From Gluconacetobacter liquefaciens (GTDB lineage: Bacteria; Pseudomonadota; Alphaproteobacteria; Acetobacterales; Acetobacteraceae), in NCBI RefSeq assembly GCF_003350405.1, contig NZ_QQAW01000005.1, positions 270,152-334,151 of the forward strand: a DNA stretch of 64,000 bases, given 5' to 3'. Shown in pieces: positions 8,441 to 16,358 of the stretch. The notes under the pieces are model-generated. The model did no database searches. It was not told the origin of the DNA and was given only the letters and a program-made list of their open reading frames with translations. A program made the translations under genes and the position numbers. Each line of letters starts with the position of its first letter. The first letter of the stretch is position 1.

Positions 8441-9204
8441 GATTGGCGCGGTAGCGGAAAAAGCGGCGTAAAGGCAAGCATGTCGTCATAGGTGCAGAAG
8501 CGCGGGGCACCGAGGGGAAGGGCGCGCCGTTCTGTCGGCATTTCTGCCAGCAGGGCATCGATGCGTGCCTGTGTCCGGGCTCTCGCGTCCGGGTCCAGCG
8601 GGGCGATCGTGTAGGCCAGCGACATGTGGAAGCCGTACCGGACGTGACTGGGCCGGTGGATTGCCAGGCGGGCGGCGATTTCGTCGCGCAGGTGACGGAT
8701 GGCGCTTTCCTGTGTGTCGTCGAAGCCCGTGACGTTCAGTCGGACACCGCGATCGGTGATGCTCAGGTCCCTGGCGCGCATGACGATGGGTTGCGGATAG
8801 TCGAACGGGGTGGCGGTCAGCGCACGGGCTGCGTACTGCGTCACGGTGGCGATCGGTGCATCGATCGGTAGGGCGGCGGGCCAGTTCTGCGGGGTGCGGT
8901 CGTGGTCGTTCACGCCTTCGAAGACCGTCATGTGGAATGACGAGACGGGAAGCAGGGCGAGCTGGCGTGCAATAGGACTGTCGGCCAGGGCGTCATGCAG
9001 TGTTGCCATCAGCGTGGCGGCTGCCGAGCCGTGATCGAGCGGGATGATGATCGTGTTGCCGTGGAACGGCAGTGCCGTGCCGCTGGCGTCGAACTTGCGT
9101 CCGACCTCGGGGATCGTGGCGGCGCGGCCGCTGCATGCTGGCAGGAGGCTGCCGGCGATGGCCGAGAGGACAAGGCGGCGGGTCGTCGGAGCGGTGTAGG
9201 CCAT
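8437..9204 (-). CDS. Exported 2H phosphoesterase (DUF1868-like)
   Basis: 255 aa. The N-terminus RRLVLSAIAGSLLPAC looks like a lipoprotein signal, possibly Tat-type because of the double arginine, with Cys24 as lipidated residue. The mature part has the two catalytic motifs of the 2H phosphoesterase fold: HMT at 91-93 and HMS at 193-195. Members hydrolyse or ligate cyclic 2',3'-phosphates or related phosphodiesters. The actual substrate of DUF1868 proteins is not established as far as I know. Three bases separate it from the TonB receptor gene upstream. A periplasmic phosphoesterase sitting between the receptor and the inner-membrane carrier suggests processing of the imported ligand. Confidence 0.72.
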   Translation of the reverse strand: MAYTAPTTRRLVLSAIAGSLLPACSGRAATIPEVGRKFDASGTALPFHGNTIIIPLDHGSAAATLMATLHDALADSPIARQLALLPVSSFHMTVFEGVNDHDRTPQNWPAALPIDAPIATVTQYAARALTATPFDYPQPIVMRARDLSITDRGVRLNVTGFDDTQESAIRHLRDEIAARLAIHRPSHVRYGFHMSLAYTIAPLDPDARARTQARIDALLAEMPTERRALPLGAPRFCTYDDMLAFTPLFPLPRQS

Positions 9205-9207
9205 GGT

Positions 9208-11688
9208 TCAGAATTCTGCCGAGAAGGTTGCGGAGACGGCGCGGGGCGAGCCCAGCGTGTAGGTGGGGGTGGACGCCCCCGGCCCGGATGCGGCCAGGTT
9301 GTAGGAATTGGGGTTCGCGCCGCCGGTCGGGGTCAGATAGCCCTTATTGAAGATATTGGTGACGTTGATCTGCAGTTTCGGCGCGCTCATGGCGATGCCC
9401 TCGGCCAGTGTGACGGTGGGGAAATGATAGCCTACGGACAGGTCGACCGTCGCGTAAGGGGCGGCGGACTGATCGTTCGTCAGGGTCGTGTTGCTTCGGC
9501 CGACATAGCGCACGCGGAGCGAACCGCTGACCGGTCCGTTGCGGTACGTCATCTGCGCGACGCCGATCCATGGCGGTGTATTGTAGAATTGCTTGCCTTT
9601 CGTGGGCAGGTAGACCGTGGTGCCGCCGGACGGATAGGGAATGTCGGCGGCCATTTTCGCGCTGGTATAGGTGGCCGAACCGTAGAAGCTGAAACCGCGC
9701 CACGGTGTCGTGCCGATTTCCAGTTCCGCCCCCCGGTTGTGTGTGCCCCCGAGATTGGCGTAGGTCGCGGCGGCCAGCGGATCGAACGGATTGGCGAACA
9801 GGCCGATGCGGTTGTAGAATTCGATATCGAATCCGGTCACCTGCACGTTGAACCATCTATGCTGGAATCGATATCCCCAGTCCATGCTGACGCTGGTTTC
9901 GGCGCTGATATCGGGTGCGGCCCCGATCGCGCCGGTCTTCTTGTCCACCAGCTGCTGATCCACGAAATTGGGCGGTAGCCTCTGGCCCGTGCTGATGCTG
10001 GCGAAGGCCTGGTGGTTGGGCGTTATGAAATAGCGGGCGCCGGCACTGGGCATCATGCGCGTGAAGTCGCGCTCCACCGCATACCATTTATAGGATTGAG
10101 CCTGGTCGCTGGGCAGGTTTTCGAAGCGGCGCGCGTTCTGCTGCCAGCGTGTTCCGAGCGTGACCAGAAGGCGGTCGTGGAAAAAGCGCCCGGTCGCACC
10201 GATGGAAAGCTGATGCGTTGTCATGTCGGTTTTCCACAGGCGGTTCTGCAGGACCCTGCCGGTGGCATCCTGAAGCAGGTTGGCGGCGCTGGAGAACAGG
10301 ATGTCATCCACCGTACCGTCTTCATTGATGGACTGGAACGGGTTGGATTGATGCTGGAACAGGCGTTCGAACCAGTATCCCCCCTCGATCGTCACCGGGC
10401 CGATATCCTGCTCAAGGCGCAGGAGGTTGCCGATCCGGTCGAAGGAGCTTTGGCTGAAGCTGTTGACGACCACGGCATCTTTCGTGTCGCCGTCGCCGTT
10501 GAGGTCGACGGCCTGGTGCAGGCTGCTCGCCTCCTTCAGCAATGTTTCCGCGGTGCTTCCGCCATATTGGTGATGATAATAAGGCTGAACCGTCAGGCGG
10601 GTGTGCGGCGTAGGCGCGAAATGGCCGGCAAGGGTGATCAGCCAACGGTCGCCGACGGTATTCACCATGCCGTAATAAGGCAGGTTATGAGCTGTATAGG
10701 GGACCGCGGCCCCGGTGTTGGCATAGACCGCAGTTTGTGCCTTGCCGGCCACCGGCGTGGGATTGAGGCCGAGGAAAGAGTCCAGATCGGTGCCGTATCC
10801 GTTGTCGTAGCCATAGGCCCGGTATTGAGCCAGCGTCACATTCCGGTTCTTGCTGCCATATTTGTAGTCGCGGAATGCCATCAGGTCGATCGTGTTTCCC
10901 GCGCCGAGATCGAGATGCGAGCGCAGATCGCCGTGATATTTCAGGATGCCGCCCTTGTCCTGGTCATAGACGCTGGCGGTGGAACGGGAAAAACTGATGT
11001 AGTTCGTCAGGCGCCCGTCCAGCATCGCGCCGGTATTGTAGCGGGCGAAGGTTCTGACCAGGTCGTAGCTGCCGCCGGTCTGCTCGATGAACGCCTTGCG
11101 TGCCTTCGTCGGTGCGCAGGTATGGTAGGCCATCGAGCCGCCGATTTCGCCACGCTGGGGCGAGAGCGGGTCGGAGCCCGCCTGGGTGACGACAACGTTG
11201 CAGTAATTTTCTGAATCGTTGTTGGCTGTCAGCACGAAATCGTAGGTGCTGGCGTCGTTCATCGGCACACCGTCGACGGTGAAGCCGATCAGGTTCCGGT
11301 CGAACCCGCGAATGGAGATCGACCCGCCGTCGAACAACCCCGTTGGATCGCCCGTCGTTGCGATCACGCCCGGTACCGTCTCGACCAGGGTCGCGGCATT
11401 GGCCGAGGGGCGCAGCAGATCGAATGCTTCTTTTGTGACGGTGCTTTGCGCGGTCGTGCCGGTGTGACCGGTCATCAGGCCGCCGCCGACAGGCTTGCGC
11501 GTGGCGCGGACTTCCAGTCGTTCCTCGGCAGATGATGGTCGGAACGGCGCTTTTTCCCGATGTGGCGAGGTACGGTGTGCTGTCTGATCGTCCGGGGCGG
11601 CGATCGCGGATGCGAAGGGGATCGGGGACAGGGCGGTTATGACCATCGGGCCGCCGCGAATGAGACCGTGCGGATACGATCTGAACAT
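9208..11688 (-). CDS. TonB-dependent outer-membrane receptor
   Basis: 826-aa outer-membrane transporter. A signal peptide ends near ASAIAAP. The plug domain contains TVDGVPMND and SISIRGFD, then comes a long beta-barrel that closes with the outer-membrane-type terminal residue Phe in ATFSAEF. Two plug cysteines (SENYCN and YHTCAP) may form a disulfide. The ATG at 11688 is preferred over a TTG at 11703, and neither has a strong ribosome site. It is the first gene of the operon with the 2H phosphoesterase, ROK repressor and MFS-like carrier. This context favours a carbohydrate or phosphoester ligand rather than a siderophore. Confidence 0.88.
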   Translation of the reverse strand: MFRSYPHGLIRGGPMVITALSPIPFASAIAAPDDQTAHRTSPHREKAPFRPSSAEERLEVRATRKPVGGGLMTGHTGTTAQSTVTKEAFDLLRPSANAATLVETVPGVIATTGDPTGLFDGGSISIRGFDRNLIGFTVDGVPMNDASTYDFVLTANNDSENYCNVVVTQAGSDPLSPQRGEIGGSMAYHTCAPTKARKAFIEQTGGSYDLVRTFARYNTGAMLDGRLTNYISFSRSTASVYDQDKGGILKYHGDLRSHLDLGAGNTIDLMAFRDYKYGSKNRNVTLAQYRAYGYDNGYGTDLDSFLGLNPTPVAGKAQTAVYANTGAAVPYTAHNLPYYGMVNTVGDRWLITLAGHFAPTPHTRLTVQPYYHHQYGGSTAETLLKEASSLHQAVDLNGDGDTKDAVVVNSFSQSSFDRIGNLLRLEQDIGPVTIEGGYWFERLFQHQSNPFQSINEDGTVDDILFSSAANLLQDATGRVLQNRLWKTDMTTHQLSIGATGRFFHDRLLVTLGTRWQQNARRFENLPSDQAQSYKWYAVERDFTRMMPSAGARYFITPNHQAFASISTGQRLPPNFVDQQLVDKKTGAIGAAPDISAETSVSMDWGYRFQHRWFNVQVTGFDIEFYNRIGLFANPFDPLAAATYANLGGTHNRGAELEIGTTPWRGFSFYGSATYTSAKMAADIPYPSGGTTVYLPTKGKQFYNTPPWIGVAQMTYRNGPVSGSLRVRYVGRSNTTLTNDQSAAPYATVDLSVGYHFPTVTLAEGIAMSAPKLQINVTNIFNKGYLTPTGGANPNSYNLAASGPGASTPTYTLGSPRAVSATFSAEF

Positions 11689-11996
11689 ATGAGGATTTCC
11701 CAAGGGCGAGAGCGAATGGCTGCTCTATATCGCTGGCCTGTCGGGACTGTCATGTTATAGTTTTGTTGCGGTAGTAAATAAAATTGGGGCGGAACCGTGA
11801 TACATCGTGCCGCACCGTGTGGCGGCTTTGGCGGCCGTTGCCGTGTGCGCCACTGTCGCAGGTCCGCGACAGGTGTTGCGCCGGCTTGTCACGAGGGCGC
11901 GAGAGGGCGTTACATGCCTCTTCCACGCTCAATCGGCCTATGGCGATCTCATGCCCGGCAGCCTGCGTTCCGCATGGCTCGATGGGAGAGGATTGC
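11689..11996. promoter_or_regulatory. Divergent promoter region, TonB-receptor operon versus SDR
   Basis: About 300 bases shared by the start of the minus-strand receptor operon and the plus-strand reductase gene. The part near 11750-11790 is AT-richer and is the likely site of the receptor promoter. No clear operator palindrome was identified. Confidence 0.35.
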
Positions 11997-12776
11997 ATGG
12001 CAATCACGGGAAAGGTCGCGCTGGTTACGGGAGCGGCCCAGGGCATCGGCCGGGGCATTGCCCTGCGGCTGGCACAGGATGGCGCCGATGTGGCGTTGGT
12101 CGATCTGAAACCCGAGCCGCTGCATGCGGTGGCGGCCGAGATCGCGGCCCTTGGGCGCCGGGCCACGACCTTTGTTGCCGATGTGGGCGACCGCGAACAG
12201 GTGCGGGCGGCGGTCGATCATGCCGCGCGGGAACTGGGCGGCTTTGACATCATGGTCAACAACGCCGGCATCGCGCAGGTCAAGGCGCTGGCCTCGGTAA
12301 TGCCCGAGGATGTGGAGCGCATTTTCCGGATCAATGTCCAGGGTGTGCTATGGGGGATCCAGGCGGCGGCCGACCGGTTTGTCGCCAGCGGACAGAAGGG
12401 CAAGATCATCAATGCCTGTTCGATCGCCGGGCATGACGGTTTTGCGCTGCTGGGCGTCTATTCGGCGACGAAATTCGCCGTGCGCGGGCTGACCCAGGCG
12501 GCGGCGAAGGAATATGCCAGCAAGGGCATTACCGTGAACGCCTATTGCCCCGGCGTGGTGGGGACCAGCATGTGGGTCGAGATCGACCAGCTCTTCTCGG
12601 AAATCACGGGGGCGGAGAAGGGGGAGACCTTCCGCAAATATGTCGATGGCATCGCCCTGGGCCGGGCGGAGACGCCCGAGGATGTGGCGGGGCTGGTGTC
12701 GTACCTCTCCGGCCCGGATTCCGATTACATGACGGGGCAGTCGGTCCTGATCGACGGTGGGCTGGTTTATCGCTGA
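11997..12776 (+). CDS. Acetoin/diacetyl reductase-like SDR (2,3-butanediol dehydrogenase type)
   Basis: 259-aa classical short-chain dehydrogenase with the NAD-binding TGAAQGIG near the N-terminus, NNAG, and the catalytic YSATK. The C-terminal half ([19 protein letters not shown] and [18 protein letters not shown]) is strongly reminiscent of BudC/ButA meso-butanediol dehydrogenases, which interconvert diacetyl, acetoin and 2,3-butanediol. The ATG at 11997 follows GGGAGAGGA. It would act downstream of the acetolactate synthase at 591, although the two are not in one operon. Substrate assignment rests on remembered family resemblance. Confidence 0.75.
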   Translation: MAITGKVALVTGAAQGIGRGIALRLAQDGADVALVDLKPEPLHAVAAEIAALGRRATTFVADVGDREQVRAAVDHAARELGGFDIMVNNAGIAQVKALASVMPEDVERIFRINVQGVLWGIQAAADRFVASGQKGKIINACSIAGHDGFALLGVYSATKFAVRGLTQAAAKEYASKGITVNAYCPGVVGTSMWVEIDQLFSEITGAEKGETFRKYVDGIALGRAETPEDVAGLVSYLSGPDSDYMTGQSVLIDGGLVYR

Positions 12777-12792
12777 TCGCGTTCGGAACTGT

Positions 12793-13461
12793 TCAGGGCT
12801 GGCGGGAGAGGATGTCCTGCCAGGTTTCCTCGGTGGGGCGGCCCATCTCGAACATCGCGTCGCGCCGGATCGCGGCGTAGTCGCCGGAGCCGCCGGCGCG
12901 CAGGATGGGCTGCGCCCCGGCGGTGTCGTAACTGCCTTCGGCCAGCAGGGTGCGGCGGATATGCACCGCTACCACTTCGCCGAAGACCATCCAGCTTTCC
13001 AGATCCTCGCCCCCGACGGTGCGCAGTTGCAGCATCTGGGTCAGGCGGCATTCGAAATGCACCGGACTGTCCGCCACCCGTGGCGGGCGGACCTGCGTGG
13101 AAGGCAGGCGGGCCAGGTTGGCGAGGTCGAATTCGCAGACATCGTGCGGGACGGCGGCGGAGCTCAGATTCATCGAACCGGCCAGGGGCAGGGTGGCGAG
13201 GTTCCACACGAATTCGCCCGTGGCCTGGATGTTGGCCACCGTGTCTTTCCAGCCGATGCTGGAAAAGCCGATGATCGGCGGCTGGTAGTTGAAGGCGTTG
13301 AAGAAGCTGTAGGGCGCGAGATTGGCCCGGCCTGCCGCGTCGATCGAGGAAATCCAGCCGATCGGGCGTGGCCCCACGATGGCGTTGAACGGGTCATGCT
13401 TCAGGCCGTGGCCGGTGGCGGGGCGGTAGGAGTGGAAGGCGTCGGACGGATTGGATGACAT
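12793..13461 (-). CDS. Flavin reductase-like domain protein
   Basis: 222-aa FMN-binding split-barrel protein of the flavin reductase / FMN-binding family. The N-terminal half (GPRPIGWISSIDAAGRANLAP followed by YSFFNAFNYQPPIIGFSS) is the typical FMN-binding strand pattern. Members pass reduced FMN to oxygenases or act as stand-alone reductases. It converges on the SDR gene and lies 54 bases downstream of the P450 gene on the same strand, so the two may be cotranscribed. A functional link to the P450 is inference. Confidence 0.75.
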   Translation of the reverse strand: MSSNPSDAFHSYRPATGHGLKHDPFNAIVGPRPIGWISSIDAAGRANLAPYSFFNAFNYQPPIIGFSSIGWKDTVANIQATGEFVWNLATLPLAGSMNLSSAAVPHDVCEFDLANLARLPSTQVRPPRVADSPVHFECRLTQMLQLRTVGGEDLESWMVFGEVVAVHIRRTLLAEGSYDTAGAQPILRAGGSGDYAAIRRDAMFEMGRPTEETWQDILSRQP

Positions 13462-13515
13462 GGCTGGCGTCCTCGACGGAAGCTGTGGAGCGTATGGCGT
13501 GGCCGGCGCGTGAGG

Positions 13516-14865
13516 TCAGCGGCGGCGCAGGCGGAAGGCGGGGGCGTGGCTGGGCCGGGTCGACAGGACCCCGACCGGCAGCACCGGCCGGTGGTCGGCG
13601 AGGGTGAGCGTGAAATCCTGGAGCAGGCGGGCCAGGACCAGCACGGCCTCGGTCATGGCCAGTTGCGCGCCGATGCAGACATGCGGCCCGGCGCCGAACG
13701 GCAGGAAGCTGAAGCGCGGGGGATCGGGGCGGTCCAGAAAACGCTGGGGGTCGAATTGCGCCGGGGCGTGCCACAGGGCGGGATTGCGGTGCAGCATCCA
13801 GAAAGGCAGCAGCACCATCGCATTGTCGGGCAGGGGGTGGCCGCACAGGTCGGTTTCGCCCACGGTTTCCCGGCCGCTCATGAAGGCGGGCGGATAGAGG
13901 CGCAGGGTTTCGCGCACCACGGCCGTCGTGATGTGCAGGGAGGGTAGCGAGGAGGCCGCGCCATCTGGCGTCAGGTCCTTGTCCCGCACTTCCTGCGCGA
14001 TCTCGTTCTGCCATCGGGTGGACTGGGCCAGCAGCAGGCAGGACCAGAACAGGACCGATGCCGTCGTTTCGTGCCCGGCCACGATCATGGTGGCGACTTC
14101 GTCGATCAGTTCGGACGTGGTGCCGCCGCCCTGGTCGCCGAAAGCCGTCTGCATGAGGTCGAACAGGTCGCGCGGGGCATCGGTGGGGGCCTGCGCGTGG
14201 CGCGCGGCGATGATCCGGCCGATCAATGCCACCCAGTGGCGGCGGAAACGCGCGCGGCGCCAGCCCAGCAGGGTCGGCGTGCCGGGTGGCAGCAGGAAAT
14301 CGGAAGGCCGGGGCGTGCCGATGCCCGTCATGAAACGGGTGACGGAGTCACGCAAGGGCTGGTCGAACGCGCCGATCTCCAGCGAGAACATGGAAACCGC
14401 CGCGACATCCAGCGCCAGGCGCCGCATGGCTGAGAACAGGTCGACCGGGCCGCTGGTCTCCAGGTTTCGGCAGCCCCGATCGGCGCAGGCGGCGATATGT
14501 CCGGCCAGCACGGGCACCGTGCGCGGGGTGAAGGCCGGGGCCATGGCGCGGCGCTGCCGCCGCCACGTGTCGCCCTCGCTGACCAGCAGGCCGCGCCCGA
14601 CGATGGGACTGAGCACGCGCTGGCCGACGCGCATGCGGCGATAATGCCCGGCATCCGACGTCAGGATCGCCTGCATGGATTCAGGGGCGGCAGCCAGCAC
14701 CAACGGGCGGCCCAGTGCGCGCAGGATGACCACCGGCTGGGTGAAGCAGCGCTGTGGAAAGGCCGAATAGCCGTTGCGCCGCAGGGTCGCGAGAACGCGC
14801 AGGCCCCCGGCATGTTCCGACAGAAGAGGGGGCATCGGCGGAACGAGAGGGGATGAGTCGAGCAC
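13516..14865 (-). CDS. Cytochrome P450
   Basis: 449-aa soluble bacterial P450. It has the I-helix AGHETT, the K-helix ETLR (ExxR), and the heme loop FGAGPHVCIG whose Cys ligates the heme iron. No membrane anchor is present. The start is a GTG preceded by AAAGGTC at suitable distance. No ferredoxin is adjacent, so electrons must come from elsewhere, and the flavin reductase-like neighbour downstream is one candidate. Substrate unknown. Confidence 0.9.
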   Translation of the reverse strand: MLDSSPLVPPMPPLLSEHAGGLRVLATLRRNGYSAFPQRCFTQPVVILRALGRPLVLAAAPESMQAILTSDAGHYRRMRVGQRVLSPIVGRGLLVSEGDTWRRQRRAMAPAFTPRTVPVLAGHIAACADRGCRNLETSGPVDLFSAMRRLALDVAAVSMFSLEIGAFDQPLRDSVTRFMTGIGTPRPSDFLLPPGTPTLLGWRRARFRRHWVALIGRIIAARHAQAPTDAPRDLFDLMQTAFGDQGGGTTSELIDEVATMIVAGHETTASVLFWSCLLLAQSTRWQNEIAQEVRDKDLTPDGAASSLPSLHITTAVVRETLRLYPPAFMSGRETVGETDLCGHPLPDNAMVLLPFWMLHRNPALWHAPAQFDPQRFLDRPDPPRFSFLPFGAGPHVCIGAQLAMTEAVLVLARLLQDFTLTLADHRPVLPVGVLSTRPSHAPAFRLRRR

Positions 14866-15251
14866 GCGCGGACCTTTGCTGGACGGGTGGACAGCGTAGC
14901 CAAACCGGTCGGGGCGGGAAAGCGGGGGGGGGAGGGGCCATGTGCCTGCGGCAGAGAGAAGCCGTTAATTCTCTATCGCAACAAATATCTGTCGTATGCG
15001 CGGGTGACCGTGATAGGAAATCGAAGAGAACTGGCCTTGTTTTGCCGGCGCCAGGAGCGTCGCCCGTGGAGAGTTGATTGCGAAAGCGAAATGCGTAATG
15101 GCACGTCGCCAATCCTTGGCGATGGCGGCGCGTGGTGTCTGTTGCCGGTCTTTTTTCGGTATGCTGCATGATAGGGCGACGGACATTCAGGCGACGCGGG
15201 TATGAGGACCATCGCGCCGGACAAGGCGATTTGGCGACGGATCGGGGGAAC
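14866..15251. other. Intergenic region with G9 tract
   Basis: This gap separates the P450 gene (minus) from the binding-protein gene (plus) and must hold both promoters. It contains a run of nine G at 14924-14932. An AT-richer stretch near 14965-15000 is the most promoter-like part. No tRNA or small RNA was recognised. Confidence 0.35.
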
Positions 15252-16358
15252 GTGCGCGCCTGTGCGAGAGGCCGCTGGAACAGGCGATCTGCCGGGCCGG
15301 GGGATAGCCCGCGTTTTCTGGCCGGGATGCTGGGGGTTGGTCTGGCCCTTCTGGCCCTGCGGCCTGTTGCCGCGCAGGCGAATGCCCTGAATTTCCTTGT
15401 CTGGGAATGGGGGATCAGCCCCGATGTGGTTCGGGCCTGGACGGCCATGACCGGCATCGCGATCAATCAGATCGTCTTTGACAATGGCGACCGGCGGGAC
15501 CTGCTGATCGCGAACGTCGATGCGCCGATCGACCTGGCCGTGGTCGATAGTGCCCATGTCCAGGCATTCGGTGAGCGGGGGCTGCTGCTGGATCAGGCCG
15601 GCCTGCCCTTGCCCGAGACGTCGCGCAGCGAGGAGCGGTGGCGTGGCATGTGCGGGCGATACGGTGTGCCGTATAGCTGGGGGAATACCGGGATCGTCTA
15701 TCGCGCTGACCGCATGAAGGTAGCGCCGCAATCGTGGGGTGACCTGCTGAAGCCGGACCTCGCCCTGGCCGGGCATATCGCCATGACTGACGACCAGGAG
15801 GAATTGCTGGCTGCCGCCCTGAATTTCATGGGGCGCCCGATGAACAGCGGCGATCCGGGGGATCTGCGACGGGCCTTCGAACTGCTGCGCGCGCAGTCGC
15901 CCGCCGTGCTGACCTATGGCCTGCCCTCGACGGCACAGACGCGGCGCGATGTCCGGGGGCAGATCTTTATCGGCCTGGGAGGGACGGGAGACCAGAAGAC
16001 CCTGAACATGGCCGGCGCGGGGACGGAGACGTGGCGCTTCGTGACGCCGCGCGAGGGCGCGATGGTATGGACCGACTGCCTGGTGGTGCTCAGGCGCACG
16101 CGCAATCCGGGCATGGCGGAACGGTTCGTCGCGTTTCTGGCGCAGGCCGACAATGCGGCGGCGAATGCCATGTTCCTGCGCCAGCCGACGACCAACCCGC
16201 ATGCGGCCGCCCTGCTGCCGGCCAGGATGCGCGAGGACCCGCAGATCTATCCGCCCGCGGATTATCCGATTCTCTATCGCGGGCCTTTCCCGACCGACAG
16301 TCTGCCGTTGCGCCGGCATATTCTCAGTGCCCTGCTGGCGATCCATGACGCTCAGTAG
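15252..16358 (+). CDS. PotD/NspS-like periplasmic substrate-binding protein
   Basis: About 368 aa. An Arg-rich N-terminus leads into MLGVGLALLALRPVAAQA, a signal peptide with AQA cleavage. The mature part carries features of spermidine/putrescine-binding proteins: NFLVWEWGIS at the start, VPYSWGNTGIVYR, SWGDLL, and TPREGAMVWTD. The start is uncertain: GTG 15252 gives a positively charged n-region, ATG 15327 lacks one, and ATG 15168 is also open. No ABC permease or ATPase is nearby. Instead the 3' end overlaps the start of a membrane diguanylate cyclase by 14 bases. This resembles the nspS-mbaA arrangement, in which a PotD-like protein reports polyamines to a c-di-GMP enzyme. Confidence 0.75.
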   Translation: MRACARGRWNRRSAGPGDSPRFLAGMLGVGLALLALRPVAAQANALNFLVWEWGISPDVVRAWTAMTGIAINQIVFDNGDRRDLLIANVDAPIDLAVVDSAHVQAFGERGLLLDQAGLPLPETSRSEERWRGMCGRYGVPYSWGNTGIVYRADRMKVAPQSWGDLLKPDLALAGHIAMTDDQEELLAAALNFMGRPMNSGDPGDLRRAFELLRAQSPAVLTYGLPSTAQTRRDVRGQIFIGLGGTGDQKTLNMAGAGTETWRFVTPREGAMVWTDCLVVLRRTRNPGMAERFVAFLAQADNAAANAMFLRQPTTNPHAAALLPARMREDPQIYPPADYPILYRGPFPTDSLPLRRHILSALLAIHDAQ

